Source of the DNA: Kudoa neothunni | Taxonomy: Eukaryota > Cnidaria | Assembly: GCA_964304625.1 (NCBI GenBank) | Contig: OZ199840.1 | Location: 1,674,001-1,738,000 of the forward strand | Length of the DNA: 64,000 nt | Direction: 5' to 3' | Shown here: positions 1 through 12,359 of the stretch, piece by piece | Position numbering within the stretch: position 1 is the stretch's first letter | Layout of the letters: every line of letters starts with the position of its first letter | Translations under genes and position numbers: made by a program | Notes under the pieces: generated by a model | The model's database searches: none | Told to the model about the DNA's origin: nothing | The model's input: only the letters and a program-made list of their open reading frames with translations

Positions 1-1261
1 ATAATTTTTTTAAATATTATACAAAAAGTATAATGACACTTTATAATTGGAATTATTGGCAACTTTACGTAATAATGCTTTTATTTATGAGGGGATAAAT
101 AAAAGCTCCAATTGTAGAATGTTGAATCGTGAAGCGGGGGAACGATAATACCCATCCTTCATTATGAAATACGTAATAAAATGAGTTAAACACAAAAAAT
201 TTGTTGTTAACGTATACAATTCATGATTAGAAAAATTTTTAAATTTTAAACATGAATTAAAATAGTAAAAGGTATAATTTGGGGATTTTTTTTCGAATAC
301 ATATAAAGTAATATTTAATCATGTCTTTCACGTAGAGGGGGAGGGTGTGGATGCGAGCGCAAAATATGTAAGGAAACATGTCCTAAGTAAACTTTTCGGG
401 CTCCTGGAGATCCGCAGATCAACGGCTCAGAACAACTGCAATAGGTGCTTAATTTACAATTTTGATACTATCAGTTTCAGACTATAACCTGCGATGAATA
501 GAACTAGGCAACAATTTTTGTTAATTTTAATCTTCGAAGTAGCTAAAATATTTACACCCTTAAAATAAAAGTCAGCATTGACTGGAAAAATGTGAGGAAA
601 ATTCATCGAGTAAATTTTGAATAAATGACCAATTATTAAAGTTATATTCTATGTACGCACGCGCGCTAAATAATTGTGTTATGTTCATATGGAGTATGAT
701 TGTGTTTATAGGTGTATTTCTGCGTTTTTTTTTAATTTTAACATTTAATTCAAGCATTGCAACTGCCACCAATTCATTTATCTTGTTTTTAAACAACGCA
801 GTGTAAAAACCGCGCAAAAATCACAAAATTTGTCAAACTGTTGAACAATATATCACATGTTTTTTGAATGCTACCTACAACACAGAACTAAGTAAATCGA
901 GTAGGGGCCATCATATTTTAAATAACTAATATAAGAATAATGAGAGAATAAGAATCTATCGCTGTATTCAAGGGAGGATGACGCTTATATCAATGTTGCG
1001 CATGTACACCACCTGTATAATGTTTCGTTATCTATTCATTATTTACTCAGTAGAATTTCCGTAGATTTTTAATAATCACATGTATTAATATTTTAAATAA
1101 TTTTATTTGGAAGATGTTTCTACATTAACTTTTTTGATATAATGACAAAAAAGAATTTCAATTCATTTTTCTGAAAGCTTTCTTAGAGATAAAAGATCAC
1201 AAAAAGTGAAGAAGAGTTATATTCCACTTATACATTATGGTATTGTTCGCGTAATTCACTT
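1..1261. other. A+T-rich sequence, no gene recognised
   Basis: Nothing here resembles a known gene. The short minus-strand open frame at 572-817 has lysine/asparagine-rich, low-complexity translation and no homology I recognise. A somewhat more G+C-rich patch lies at about 330-430, but it has no open frame of note. Confidence 0.5.
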
Positions 1262-1298
1262 GGGGTAGAAATCTACCCCATTTTATTTAGAAGGTTAA
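1262..1298. repeat. Lone TTAA/hairpin transposon end (piggyBac-like)
   Basis: A perfect palindrome GGGGTAGAAATCTACCCC (1262-1279) is followed by 15 nt and then GG-TTAA (TTAA at 1295-1298). Read inward on the minus strand this is TTAA, a CC tip, 15 nt, then a hairpin. The same design occurs at both ends of the elements at 3589-3950 and 30232-31227. I did not find its partner, so it is either a solo end or the right end of a worn element to the left. Confidence 0.4.
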
Positions 1299-1347
1299 AG
1301 CGCTTACATAAAAGTAAATCTGTACAAATAGTCGAAAATAATTTGCT

Positions 1348-1690
1348 CTAAAGGTTGGACAACTGAAATTGGAGCGAGGCTATCCTGGTAAGCTCTAACA
1401 ATTCGTTGATGTCGGTCACAAGGGAGGATGAATTGAGAACAGCAACACAATCTACAAAAGCGTTATGTTTGACCAATCTTTTAAGTTCGAATCTCTTTTG
1501 TGCATAGACAATGTTGATATTTTTTCTTTCGGCTATCTGCTTTATATTGTTAATGGAGGAATAATTTGAACCGTGGTCGAGAATATCTGGAGCCATTATA
1601 TATGAGCTTTACTTTGGGCACGCTTCATAATATTTTCAGTGTCTTTCAAAACCAACCACTATTCGTCTAAGTAACAACAACATAACTAGG
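1348..1690 (-). pseudogene. L7Ae-type RNA-binding fragment, SECISBP2-like
   Basis: The minus-strand frame 1596-1348 encodes about 82 aa. It begins MAPDILDHGS and contains the pattern (I)NIVYAQKRFELKRLVK. This matches the second half of the L7Ae/L30e/Gadd45 fold as found in SECIS-binding protein 2, where the family has a viIaPnie strand, a helix, then an ipfvfAl.Rk.LGr segment. Just upstream (about 1597-1690) a different frame reads RRIVVGF, then KDTENIMKRAQSKAH, which fits the start of the same domain (the RRLVvGlrEv motif). The domain is therefore not open in one frame. It could be a pseudogene, a gene with assembly indels, or exons I cannot place. No SECIS element or selenoprotein gene is visible nearby. 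SECISBP2 is preferred over NHP2/L7Ae because of the pre-motif, but this is a judgement by eye. Confidence 0.45.
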
Positions 1691-3584
1691 TTTCATCATC
1701 TGCATAAGACAAAAATACTTTGGAAGAGTTTTACATTGAACCTTATTCTTCATTTTCATTCTGTCCATTGTTTCGTAATTACTTTAATTTTTGTAGAATA
1801 TTATTACAATGTTTTAGAATTTTGTATGAAATTGTGTGAGTCACATAGCTAAAAATTTGATTTACATTAATCAATTAATTCATGGAAGAACATAAATTAA
1901 TATTTAGGTGACAGTAGATCAATTTAAAATTGATTGGGGATTAATTAATAATTCAAAAAATTGTATAACTCGTACAAAAATTAATTAGTAATTAGCTAAA
2001 TACAAATAATATAATAAATTAAATTAAATTAATTGGTGTGTGAATCTCAATACTTCTAGAAGATGTCTTCGAGTGGATGCATTAACAGTGTTATTCGAGC
2101 GAGGAAACGAGTTTTACAGTAATTATAATGTATAAAGAAGTGATAATCGATCACATAATTAAGACCTATTAATAAAAAAACCACTATATCAATTTATGTA
2201 ACCTCAAGCATGTATCGAATTTGCCCAATGTATCTAATCCGGGAATCAAAATAACTAAAAATGGTGTACTTTTTCCCATTAGAGGCGAGTCTGACGTCCA
2301 AATTTTTTAACTGTCCCAACTAAATAAAATTCATAACAAAAAACGATCGGTGTTGCATACTATTGTTGGGGCAGGTCCTCATCGTCAGCCGGTACGGTAC
2401 TAGGGTGTGTAAAAGATCACGTGACAATTTCTTAAAATCCCTAATTATTTTGTACTGCTAAGCTACAACCAAAACAAACCTCTTATCGGGAATGTTGTCA
2501 GGATATATATATATATATATATATATCACAAGTTATGTAATAAACTAAATATTAACTACAATTATAAAAATACACACGTTTTATTGATAAATTTTAATTA
2601 AATAATTGATTTATGTATGTGACAATTCGAAGATAAATAATAGATAGGTGTCATTTATATTCGGCTTTATTTTGTTTATTTTCGATCCTAAGTGTGAATC
2701 TATAACTAGAAATAATCAAATATTGTAAATTGTAAAAAAATTGAATCTATATGGAGCATGTGAATGAGAGTTTGTTGGATTAGAAAAAGCAATGATTTTA
2801 TCTCAGGGAGCGATTTTCTCGAAAAAATATATTATTATAAAATTTTATCTTACAAATTATATTTAAACAATTTATTTTTTTGTATAATTTTTGATTGAAT
2901 TTATAAAAATTTCGTGTTTTGATACGTTCGACCACCTGATACCTGTTACAAACAATAGAAACATGTTTTCCACTATATAATAACATTTACGTAAATATTT
3001 CATTTCGAATAAAACAAAATAAATATTATTTTCATGCGAAATTTGGTACTCAATAGCTTTTAATAATAAACCATGGGAACATTTAATATGACATAGTTTA
3101 TCATCAAGGGAGAAAAATCTAAAGAATCATTTATAATATTTGTATACTGAGAAATGTTACTTTTTATAACACCAATCATCGTTAAATATCAACAGCTCGA
3201 TCAGCTGCTAATCGATTTTTACTATCGAATGAATTGAATTGAGTTCTAATATCTAATATTTTCAAACTCAGAAAGTATTTAATGTCCATTAGATGTATTA
3301 GATGTGCGGTTTAAATTAATAATAAAATAAATTTGTTTTATAATTATTACATTCCGAAACGCTCAAAATAAAGAATGGTTTTATAGTCATTGAAATATTA
3401 TTTTGATTACTCGGGACTTGACATATACGCCGAATTCTTAAATTTTCGTAATTGTTAAAAAATTATGAAGAAACTAAATTTTTCAGAGAATAGTTATAAA
3501 ATATAATTTTCGAGAAATTCATTTCCTGAGATCGAGCAACTGTAACAAAGAAATTATCAATTATCTGAGATATAACCATTTACA
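1691..3584. other. A+T-rich intergenic DNA with a (TA)n run
   Basis: No coding region was recognised. An uninterrupted AT dinucleotide tract lies at about 2503-2526. The short minus-strand frame at 2798-2986 is low-complexity and not supported as a gene. Confidence 0.5.
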
Positions 3585-3588
3585 TTAA

Positions 3589-3950
3589 CCCATTCAGGGT
3601 GTTGGTTGCGTTTTCGCAACAAAATGTATTTGATTATATAACAACATATTAAAATTATTATTTTAAATGTATTCTGTTATTTTAAATACCCAAACATAAT
3701 AATTTATGGAAACAAATATTATTGGAGTTAATTCACATTTTAAGGTTGAACAAAATATGATTTTATGTGCTATTTTGAAATTTCAACTAGACGAACACCA
3801 ACTAGAGTTTCGCCAAACACAGATCATGAAAATCTTAGTAAAAAACATATCAACTGCCATTTGTCATTTAATATCTATATATGATAATGAATAAATATTT
3901 ATTTGTAAAAAACATGTGTTGCGAAAACGCAACGAAAACCCCGAACGGGG
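3589..3950. mobile_element. Short TTAA element with hairpin termini (piggyBac MITE or terminal region)
   Basis: The left end is TTAA (3585-3588), then CCCATTCAGGGTGTTG (16 nt), then the hairpin GTTGCGTTTTCGCAAC at 3605-3620. The right end, read on the opposite strand from 3950, is CCCCGTTCGGGGTTTTC (17 nt) and then the same 16-nt hairpin (3918-3933). The two ends form an inverted pair about 362 bp apart with an A+T-rich interior. C-rich tips on TTAA targets are typical of piggyBac elements. The flank at the right end reads TAAT rather than TTAA. It could be a separate non-autonomous copy, or the left terminal region (end plus internal inverted repeat) of the transposase element that starts about 36 bp further on. 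Confidence 0.6.
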
Positions 3951-3985
3951 TAATTGTGCTCACTGTTTTAAATATCACTGTATAA

Positions 3986-5524
3986 TGGAGCCAAAATCGT
4001 ACATGAATCTTTTTTGATGCAATCAAAGAGTATGAAGATAACGAAAATCTAGAGTCGATTGATTTTTGTGTTATTACCCCCTGAAAAAGTCGACGCTCTT
4101 ACAGATACTGAGGATAATTTTGAATCCAATTTTAATGGCATATGTGACATCAATTTAATTTCTGAGGCTCTTGAATCCTTCGTAAATGATGACACCTTGA
4201 TATGGACTGATAAAACTAATGTCGATTCTACTAAAGAAAAATCAAAATTTTTATGTCAGAATGAGACTATATTAATCAATCGGAATATGGATAATTTTCT
4301 CATCAATACTTGAAAGGAACTTAAATTCTTATGGAACTTTTTTGGAGTTATTTGATGAAAATTTATTTTACACACATCGTGAAACAATCTAATTTATATG
4401 CGAGCCAGAATAAACAACCATGACTTTCATGTTACGATTAGTGAAATGAAATCATTTATCGGCATTCTGATTTTGTCTGGTTATCATAGATTAGCACGCC
4501 AGTCTATGTATTGGGAATCTTCTCCAGACGCTGGTGTTGAACTCGTTAAAAGTTCAATGACCTACAAACGCTTCAAATCTATAAAAAAATTCATCCATTT
4601 TAATAATAATTCAAATATTGACACCACCGATAGATTTTTCAAGGTACGCCCTTTAATTCAAGAATTTAACAAAAATTTCAAAAAATTTCGAATATTTGAA
4701 AAATATATATCTGTGGACGAGCAGATAATACCTTATACTGGCAGGCATTCCGCTAAAATGTTTATGAAAAATAAACCAATTAGATTCGGCTTCAAGCAAT
4801 GGGTTATGCCACCATCCTCCGGTTACATGTATAGTTTTGACGTGTATAGTGGGGAAAGTCAGCAAATTATGATAAAAAATATGGTTTGGGTGGTAGTAAC
4901 GTAATCTTTGTTTTCGAATAAAGTAAAAAATGAGAAAGATCTTAATATTTTCTTCGATAATTTTTTTACTTCTCATAAATTATTATAAGAGCTCAAAAGA
5001 AGAAATATCAAGGCTACTGGAACCTTAAGATCAAACAGAATATCAAATTGCCCTGCTACTCCCCAAAAAGTAATGGAAAAAAAAACCAAAGGGAGAATTT
5101 GGGATGTTTTTTTGATGATCAACAAGATATTCATTGCAATCAATGGAATGATACAAAACCTGTTATCGTAGTGAGTAATTGCTACACCGCTCACCCTCTC
5201 CAAAGCATCAAAAGATACTGTAGGTCGAAGAAAAAAGAAATTACTATTTGTCAGCCATTTATGATATATGCGTATAATAAGTTTATGGGTGGAGTAGATA
5301 TTGCCGATAATTTAATTTCTTGTTATAGAATTAACATAAAAGGAAAAAAATGGTATTGGCCCATTTTTACGAATATGATATCAATGGCAATAGTAAATTC
5401 ATGGAGGATTTATAATATTGTAAATAACACACAAATTGACTTGTTGAAACATGTCAGGAATATAGTGACTGACTTGGTAACATCCACAAAAAACCAGCAT
5501 TGTCCGAAAGTCTCTGTTGGATAA
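3986..5524 (+). pseudogene. piggyBac transposase (DDE_Tnp_1_7), frameshifted
   Basis: Successive frames carry the piggyBac protein in order. There is an acidic N-terminus with the LLPPEKVDALTD signature (about 4065-4105). The core from 4398 contains SFIGILILSGYHRL and MYWES. The first catalytic Asp is in VDEQ (4716-4718), the second in FFDNFFTSH (4956-4958), and the last two in MGGVDIADN (5297-5299 and 5306-5308), with the canonical three-residue spacing. A WYWPIF segment follows. All four catalytic acids survive, but the reading frame changes at least four times (near 4012, 4066, 4310-4400 and 4890-5050), two of these in T-runs. The Cys-rich C-terminal finger and right terminus are not seen and may lie in the assembly gap after 5555. 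It is a relic, or a recent copy with sequencing indels. The preserved catalytic residues favour fairly recent decay. Confidence 0.85.
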
Positions 5525-5555
5525 ATTGCAGAACGCAAATCTATGTAATAAACCA

Positions 5556-5755
5556 NNNNNNNNNNNNNNNNNNNNNNNNNNNNNNNNNNNNNNNNNNNNN
5601 NNNNNNNNNNNNNNNNNNNNNNNNNNNNNNNNNNNNNNNNNNNNNNNNNNNNNNNNNNNNNNNNNNNNNNNNNNNNNNNNNNNNNNNNNNNNNNNNNNNN
5701 NNNNNNNNNNNNNNNNNNNNNNNNNNNNNNNNNNNNNNNNNNNNNNNNNNNNNNN
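5556..5755. other. Assembly gap (200 N)
   Basis: Exactly 200 unknown bases, the usual arbitrary scaffold gap size, so the real length is unknown. The gap hides the 3' end of the piggyBac element. Open frames drawn across it are meaningless. Confidence 0.99.
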
Positions 5756-6633
5756 TTGATATAATAACTAAAAATGTATTTCTGAATCCAATCGAATCCT
5801 CATAATATACATTGATATGAATGATTCTAATTTTTTGACATTAGATAAAGAAAAAGCTTCCAAATCAAAATAATAAGAAATCTCATCACTATAAACTAGA
5901 CCTTTTTATATTTATAACTTGTTCTAATACTTTCTTTCTAAGTGTAGTTTACTTTGACGCACTCTAATAATTACTCTTGATAATATTAATTGGTATCAAT
6001 GTTTATTCATTACGTGGCATCTATTTCCTATGATTTTATCACATGAAAATAAAAATGATTGTAAACTGATCGACAATAATTTTAATTAGCCTATTTTACA
6101 AAAAAATGAATGTAATACACAACAAATTATCTAATAGCCTTGGTCTTGGAGATGAATCTTTTTATTCCCAGAAGATTTTTAATATTTCTTTTTATTTCAA
6201 GCTTTTTAAAGCAGAATAAATCATGCTTGTTTGGTAAGAAGAGAAAATATCAATGATTTGCTAAAATTAAAAGACAAACTTAAATTCAAGCCAATACGAA
6301 GTTCTCAATCGGGTCGATATACCGGGAAAGAATGGAAAACCATTATCTGTGGTTTAAAATTGAGAACCAATCTAAATTAATTGACAAATTTTGGATCCAA
6401 GAGATCAAAACAATGAGTTAAAGGCAATCTACAGCCTTAAAATGGGTTTAATTGAATAGACCATGAAGACTCAATTAGACAAGGCGTCAATTGATAAAGT
6501 GTTAGATAAAGTGAATGTTTTTGCTCTCTAGTTAATATCTTTGTAAAAATACTTCAACCACTAAATGAATGTCGTTTGAGGTGGTTTTAATATCAAAATT
6601 TAATTTTTTTTACATGATTGCTGTTTTTTTCAG
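5756..6633. other. Intergenic; upstream region of lectin-type gene
   Basis: No gene was recognised. The stretch ends in a plausible splice acceptor (TTTTTTTCAG at about 6624-6633) just before the first coding exon I can follow. A short 5' exon carrying the start codon may therefore lie here unseen. Confidence 0.4.
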
Positions 6634-8760
6634 AATATTGTTTTGCCGTTGGTAATTCTATCGTGCTTGAGAAAGGTCTCCAACTACAACGAATACAATC
6701 CTTACAATTCGTATTACCCTCAGAGTACAAATGTGGATTACTCATCGCCTTCCTATTTGCAAAATATGAATGAGGACTACAATGTTCGAAATAATATAAA
6801 TTGTGAGTGTGGTAGTTAGGAGATTGAGGTGTTACAATTAGTTCTAGACAAACCATTTGATGCATATCAAGCATTTTTTGACGTGGTTACTACAACTCTC
6901 GCCCCCACAACCCCTTATGCAGAACTTAATGATGAGCAAATAACAACAAGAAACCCTTCGAGTTAGTTATAAGAGATTATTTATTGTTGTGACTATTACA
7001 TGCTCATAGATGTTACCGTCGAAGAGCTCATAAACGAGTGTGTAGATTTGTATAAAGAGTGTCCCCAATTTTGCCAAACACAACTACTTGTGTAAAATTC
7101 CGAAAACAAATGTTGTTTCAGTGCAGGAAATCCTGCGATTTTTGTGGTACTGTAATAATTATCGAGAATCTCTGTTGAGATAATTTTTACTCTTTCAGAC
7201 TTGCATCCATTGGACAACTCTACCGATGATGAAAAAGACGCTAGTAATGACGAAGAATCCAATGAAGAAGGAGAAGAATCTAACAGTGATGAAAATGGTA
7301 ATTCAGGGTTATAAGTTTGAGTAAATAAAATTTTAACTATCTAGGTGATAATGAAGAAGCGGACGAAGAGAAAAGTAAAATATTCCATTTTTTACATAAT
7401 AGCCAGCTCATTTTTTTAGATGATGGGGATGTTAATAGCTCCAAACCAGAAACTTCTACTGAAAACGCCAATAATGATGATAATGAAGCTAAAGGCGAAG
7501 AAGATGGTGATAATGACACCGACGATAACAATGAGGATACCGGAACACTTAATATGATGGAATGGTGAAGAAACGTTCAGATGGTAAAAAGCCACAAGAT
7601 CGTTCTAAAACCTAGGTCTCCCATCTACGAAAAAGTTCTCAGCGAAGATCCTAATGAAAACCTGGTTTCATCCTTCACCAAGAACAATTATGACACTCTT
7701 AAAGAGCGATTTAATATACCTGGTTACGAGCCCCACTGCAGAAGAAATCTACGCTGAAACTGGTCAAATAGCCGTATCCTCATTGAACAGATACAATAAC
7801 AAAAAGAGGATGTTGGAGGAAATCCAAGCGAAATTTTATTCCCAGGGAAAAAAAGTCATCAGACCCTTATCAATACCTCAAAAACATGGACATTACAAAG
7901 GAATCAATGCAACCCATCAGGGACACGAGAAAGCATCCCGAAAATTCCAGTCTTTTCAAATCGTCTGTAGATTCGATCAAAAAATTTTTTTTATCCAAGG
8001 ACTAAACGCTCAGGTAATTACTTATTATCATTATTCAGTTATAGTTTGTCTGTTGGATATTTGTTTCCATCAATGTCAATAACAATAATTATTAAATACA
8101 TCGTTAATTTTCTTGTTTGTTCAAACGGCTAAAGTATTTCAAATACTCGTCTGACTTGGATTCAATTTAGATCCAACTAGTGAAAATCAACAAATAAATC
8201 ACAACAAACCATATAACTAGCTAGTTATCTAACACTATAGATTAGATTTTTATGTCAATGTTTTTTAAAAATAAATGTTGTCGACTTTTTTGTTCGTTTA
8301 TCCAATTGATTTGGTCTTTCCAGATCCACATGAGTCCCTTTTCGGCTGGGGAAGATTATCACCTCAAATCCCTATCCTGCTTGTACTAAAACTAATGGTA
8401 GTGTAAACGATCTGTTCAAATTTGAAGTGTGTGACGAGATATGGAACAAAAATATGTTTGATGGAAGATCTTCGGCGTACTATCCTTGGAAACTTGCATC
8501 GAACATATTCATGCCCTTTCTATATCACGTAAGCGATTTTAAGGCGGAATTTGAATTATCGCAGCAATATTGTCGTTCGATCGGTGGAGACCTTTTTACA
8601 ATTGCCGACAACTTCCAGAATAAGTATTTTAAGCATGGCGTTTTTACCTCGAAATTCTTGTTATATTATATAGCTTTGTTTCAGAACTAGCCACTAATCT
8701 CAATCAAAGTTTGTGGGATCGGACTGCGTATGAAGGAGATTTCAAAGGGTGATTTTTAAT
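6634..8760 (+). CDS. Secreted modular lectin, N-terminal part (linkers, ShKT-like segment, CTLD 1 first half)
   Basis: Exon 6634-6802 encodes a hydrophobic leader (NIVLPLVILSCL) and a Tyr/Asn-rich stretch. Exon 6842-6961 encodes a Thr/Pro linker. Exon from 7010 opens with NVTVEELINEC and leads into a short Cys-rich segment with ShKT-type spacing (about 7040-7150) that is not open as a single frame here. Three short exons (about 7195-7297, 7345-7374, 7430-7565) encode Asp/Glu/Asn-rich sequence. Further coding-like sequence lies at about 7600-7990 (SPIYEKVLSEDPNENL, TAEEIYAETGQIAV). The exon at about 8330-8650 begins a C-type lectin domain: CDEIWN, FLYHVSDFKAEFELSQQYC, then RSIGGDLFTIADNFQNKYF. 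A short exon ending about 8746 (NLNQSLWDRTAYEG) continues it. Early introns are 39-48 nt and in phase 1. Strings of Asp/Ser on the minus strand here are shadows. The start codon is not located, and at least two frame breaks occur between 7565 and 7760. Confidence 0.6.
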
Positions 8761-9056
8761 ATTTTATTTTTTGATTAAAATGACCTTCATGTAATAACAT
8801 AATTAATCATTTTTTGTTAATCAAAAGAAGGGATTTATTATGGTTAAATTTCAATGTATATTAACATTAATAATTATATCTTATCTAATCCTAACTGGAT
8901 TTTATTAGTATTTATCATATATTATCTAACATAGGTAAAGAATTTTTTTCCTAAAAAATTTTGTAATTTTCTACTGTCAATCTATAAAATGTGTATTACC
9001 CATATTCCGGATAAGCGAGATTGACTAAATAGAGTTTTTATTGATATTGTTCGCTT

Positions 9057-9104
9057 TTAACCCCCTAACCTAACTGGCTTGCGGTGGGGGTATTTTAGAC
9101 CCCC
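9057..9104. repeat. TTAA + C5 + hairpin transposon end
   Basis: TTAA (9057-9060) is followed directly by CCCCC, 20 further nt, then the hairpin GGGGGTATTTTAGACCCCC (9086-9104). It has the same general design as the ends at 3585 and 30232, but the spacing is about 25 nt instead of 15-17. A possible partner is the inverted CCTTGGAGGG tip ending at 10381, though the two tips are not alike. Confidence 0.35.
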
Positions 9105-10348
9105 AAATGGATTTTAATTTGTTCGTAGAATATTTATTTATTTATTTATTATCTGAGATATTTAACATTTCGTCTATTCCACTAAATTATTTTAATAAAT
9201 AGATTCATAAAAATTTTATGTGGAATATTGATTATATCTTATCCAATCAAAATTTTTTTTATTCAACCGGGCTTTAGGATAAAAAATGACCCCCATGATT
9301 TTTTTTGTTCAATAAATGCAGAAAATTATTACAAAACGATACAGTAGATTTTGAAAAATTCTGCCTAAGGAATACCGGGAAATTATATAATTATTATTCA
9401 CAATAATCTGATTAATTACGCGGTATCATAATGTCGTAAGCCGTCGTTCCAACAATAATTGTGACGCCAAGGTTTATTGCCGAAAACAAACAAAATTATC
9501 CATTTTTCTAACCCCACTAACGATAAATATCTCCTAATAAATTAGCTTTTAATAATTCAAAGATAAAATTGTATAACAACGGCAGCATTCACCAATGAAA
9601 GATTATAATTAGCTTGATAATTTTATCCTACAATTATATATTTGACTCGTGTGATATTTATTAAATAATTTGTAGTAGGAATGCCTGAATATCTTCAAAT
9701 AATTTATTTTTTGATTTTAAGGTTAAGCAGTTGCTAAAACTGAGTATCTAATTTTTGTACTAAATATGAAATTCTCATTCTTATAAATTCCTGTATTTAA
9801 TAATAGGTAGACGCTAAGGAGAAATTGCAACAACGCATAGAAATCAGTTGTCACACTTAAATTTTAGAACACAAAGGATGCTTTACTAAATTAAGTGTTT
9901 ATGGCCTGTAAAAATGTTCACGAGGGTCTAGGAGATATCTAATAGACTACAACAATTATCGTATATATATTTGAAAGAGATAATATTTAATGTAAATTCA
10001 TGCCAAATGAAAACTAAAAATTAAATCAAAATAAATTATTCATCATTGTCGATTTGTTTCGCTATGGCTGTTTTTGGTTACGGTCACTATTTTTTCATTT
10101 TCACCGCAAGAGTGTCTTAACTAGAATTTATATTTTATTATTCATTAAGATTTTTGTTTTCCATTATTTCAAATGAGGGTAAACAATACTATTACGTTCT
10201 AATCACGGGTTATTACGAAATAATACCTAATCTCATCGAAGCAGATCACCGAGGATTAATTATGCAGTAATTTATTGTTTTCTCCATATTTTTCCCCATA
10301 ACTTTATAATAAATTTCCGATTACATTAAAAGAAAAAAAAAAATTCTC

Positions 10349-10381
10349 GGTTCTTTTTTTACTCCGAAGCCCCTTGGAGGG
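10349..10381. repeat. Worn transposon end matching the 31227 terminus
   Basis: The 15-mer CCTTGGAGGGTGGTT occurs here (from 10372) and again at 31218-31232. There it is the right tip of the 30232-31227 element plus flank. Read inward, the tip is CCCTCCAAGG, and about 16 nt further in is a weak TCGG/CCGA stem in place of the strong hairpin. It is a degenerate relative of that family. Confidence 0.35.
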
Positions 10382-10691
10382 TGGTTGTTTTTTCATCTGT
10401 TAGAGGGTAAATGCACAGGCTTATAAAATAGAGATTCAAAAACCTAAAATCTCTAACCTAATCCAACATCCTATCAACTATCAATTATTGATAGTATCGA
10501 GACGAACTCTAAATAAATGAAAGTTTATCTATATTTCTGAGTTTCATAATTCGTAAATTTCTCGCAAAGTGCAATCCCTAACTGAATTATCTTGGAAATT
10601 AGAAGACTACGAGGATCAAATTATGACAATTGATTGGAAAGTTGGCGCATAAACTGTTGTATATCATACTTCCAATTTCATATATATTTAC

Positions 10692-10730
<39 letters not shown>

Positions 10731-11169
10731 TACTCTGTTTAACTTGTTTGTATAACAACTGATATATTAGTTTTCAAACTGTTAGAAGAGGATTTTTACA
10801 TATTTTTATCATGATTTTTCATTCATTGATTAGATTATATCTATTTGATACAATTTTTATTATTTGTTTTGAAAAAAAAGTATTTAATACTTTTTAATTT
10901 ACCATATTATTACTATAAAATAATATTTATTTCATTACGATAATTTAACAGACAATAAATATGATAAAAATATGTATTCCCTCTATTATTTAGTTAATTA
11001 ATTTTATTTTATATAAAGTATTATTGATGTTATAGAATAAATTAATTAGATGAAATTTTACTTTGATCGAAAAATTAATTATTGACCGTAAAATACAAAC
11101 TAAAATGTACAATACAAATATTTTATCTTAATTATTTTTTATTCGGTTGTTAATATTACGTTTTATATC

Positions 11170-12222
11170 AACAATTAACAGATTTTTTCATGGAACTTCA
11201 AAATATGCCAACCTATAAAAATTGGATCTGGGTCGATGACAGTTGTTTGGACTTTGGAAGGTGGGCTTTCCATGGTCGTGGCGCTGATTGTGTTTTTATT
11301 AACAATCGTTCACGCTGGGAAGACGACTCATGCGATAAATATAAAAAATTTCATTTGCGTATCAACAAGCAGGATATCTGAAGATTGGAGACCAGTGTCG
11401 TTATTTCCAAATCATCGTGTTGTACTTTACGTGAAATTTTTCAAATCAAAGCGAAATTGGTTTAACGCCCAACGCACCTGCGAACAATTTGATGGAAACC
11501 TTCTTTCTATCCCAAACGATTATTTCTACAAACGAAATTATTTCAGTAAATGAATGCAAAATTTGATAATCCTTGCAAAATATATCTAGGAGCTCGTTTC
11601 TGATAATTCACACACAGATGGGTGGTGGATTAGCCTAAACGACCTGGTAAACGAAGGTGAATACAATTGGAAAGATGACACTCCTTTTGTTATCCAGCCA
11701 CACTTATTGGGACGAAAAATTCCCCAAAAATAACAACAAACAATGTGCCGTAGTTGCTCCCAGATTTCTCACGTCATCGAACGATATTTTTTTATGCTAA
11801 TAGTTGGATTGAATCCCGATGCAGCGAGAAGCATAAATTTATATGCAAAAAAGACTGTACAATTTTTATGCTTTAATAAGTTATTTAAATTGGTTTAGTC
11901 GATACCTATTCCAATAAAGTATTCAATAATCAATGTTTAAAGAACTATGAAAAAGAAGTTAGTTGGCGGATGTCTCAGGCTCGCCGAGACCTTCAAAGTT
12001 TTCCTGGTATTTTGTTCTTTGCTTACATTTTAAATCCACATGTTATTGATTTCATATATATTTTAGAAACTGAATATTATTGGCCACTTGAATCTCCAAG
12101 AATTGAAAGAAAAGTTAAAATCAAAAAGAAAAAATGAAACAATCACATCAATAAATGCTTTGCAACATTTTTTCTATCTACAACAATATCTACATCTCGG
12201 ATAACTCCTTATTTTTTCATTC
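11170..12222 (+). CDS. Secreted modular lectin, C-terminal part (CTLD 1 second half, CTLD 2, possible CTLD 3)
   Basis: From about 11172 the sequence gives FFMELQNMP, NWIWVDDSC, ADCVFINNRSRWEDDSC and, in the next frame, NFICV. This is the WxW...C...W.D..C...FxC half of a C-type lectin domain. The frame change falls in a run of six A at about 11343. Domain 2 follows: FKSKRNWFNAQRTCEQFDGN, a 50-nt intron (about 11548-11590), GWWISLNDLVNEGEYNW, YWDEKFP, QCAVVAPRF, then SWIESRCSEKHKFICKK ending near 11855. It has one break near 11690 and one in a T7 run near 11790. A third partial copy may start at about 11900 (NNQCLKNYEKEVSWRMSQA, then GKLNIIGHLNL). The family binds sugars or proteins outside the cell. 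The Ca-site EPN/QPD triplets are not seen, so the ligand is unknown. Confidence 0.6.
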
Positions 12223-12359
12223 TGAATATGCTTATTTAACATTAGATCAAATTCCGGCCATATTCTTCGATAAAATGAATCATGTGACTAATTTACATAA
12301 ACTTTAGCACAATATAAGAGTCAAACTATTTAGAATACATCCCCTTCGATTGACCTGCT

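Larger units (their letters stand above)
8761..11169. other. Large intron of the lectin gene, with transposon ends
   Basis: This 2.4-kb A+T-rich stretch interrupts C-type lectin domain 1: its first half ends before it and its WxW/Cys half resumes at about 11170. It has no coding signal of its own. It contains a TTAA/hairpin end at 9057-9104, a CCTTGGAGGG end at 10372-10381, and a (TA)n tract at about 10695-10729. If it is not an intron, the lectin gene has been split by insertions. Confidence 0.5.

Noticed and set aside
5500-5805. Open frames across the 5556-5755 gap
   Set aside because: They consist of unknown bases.
7337-7531. Ser-rich minus-strand frame as a gene
   Set aside because: It is the reverse of Asp/Glu/Asn-rich plus-strand exons that have proper splice sites.
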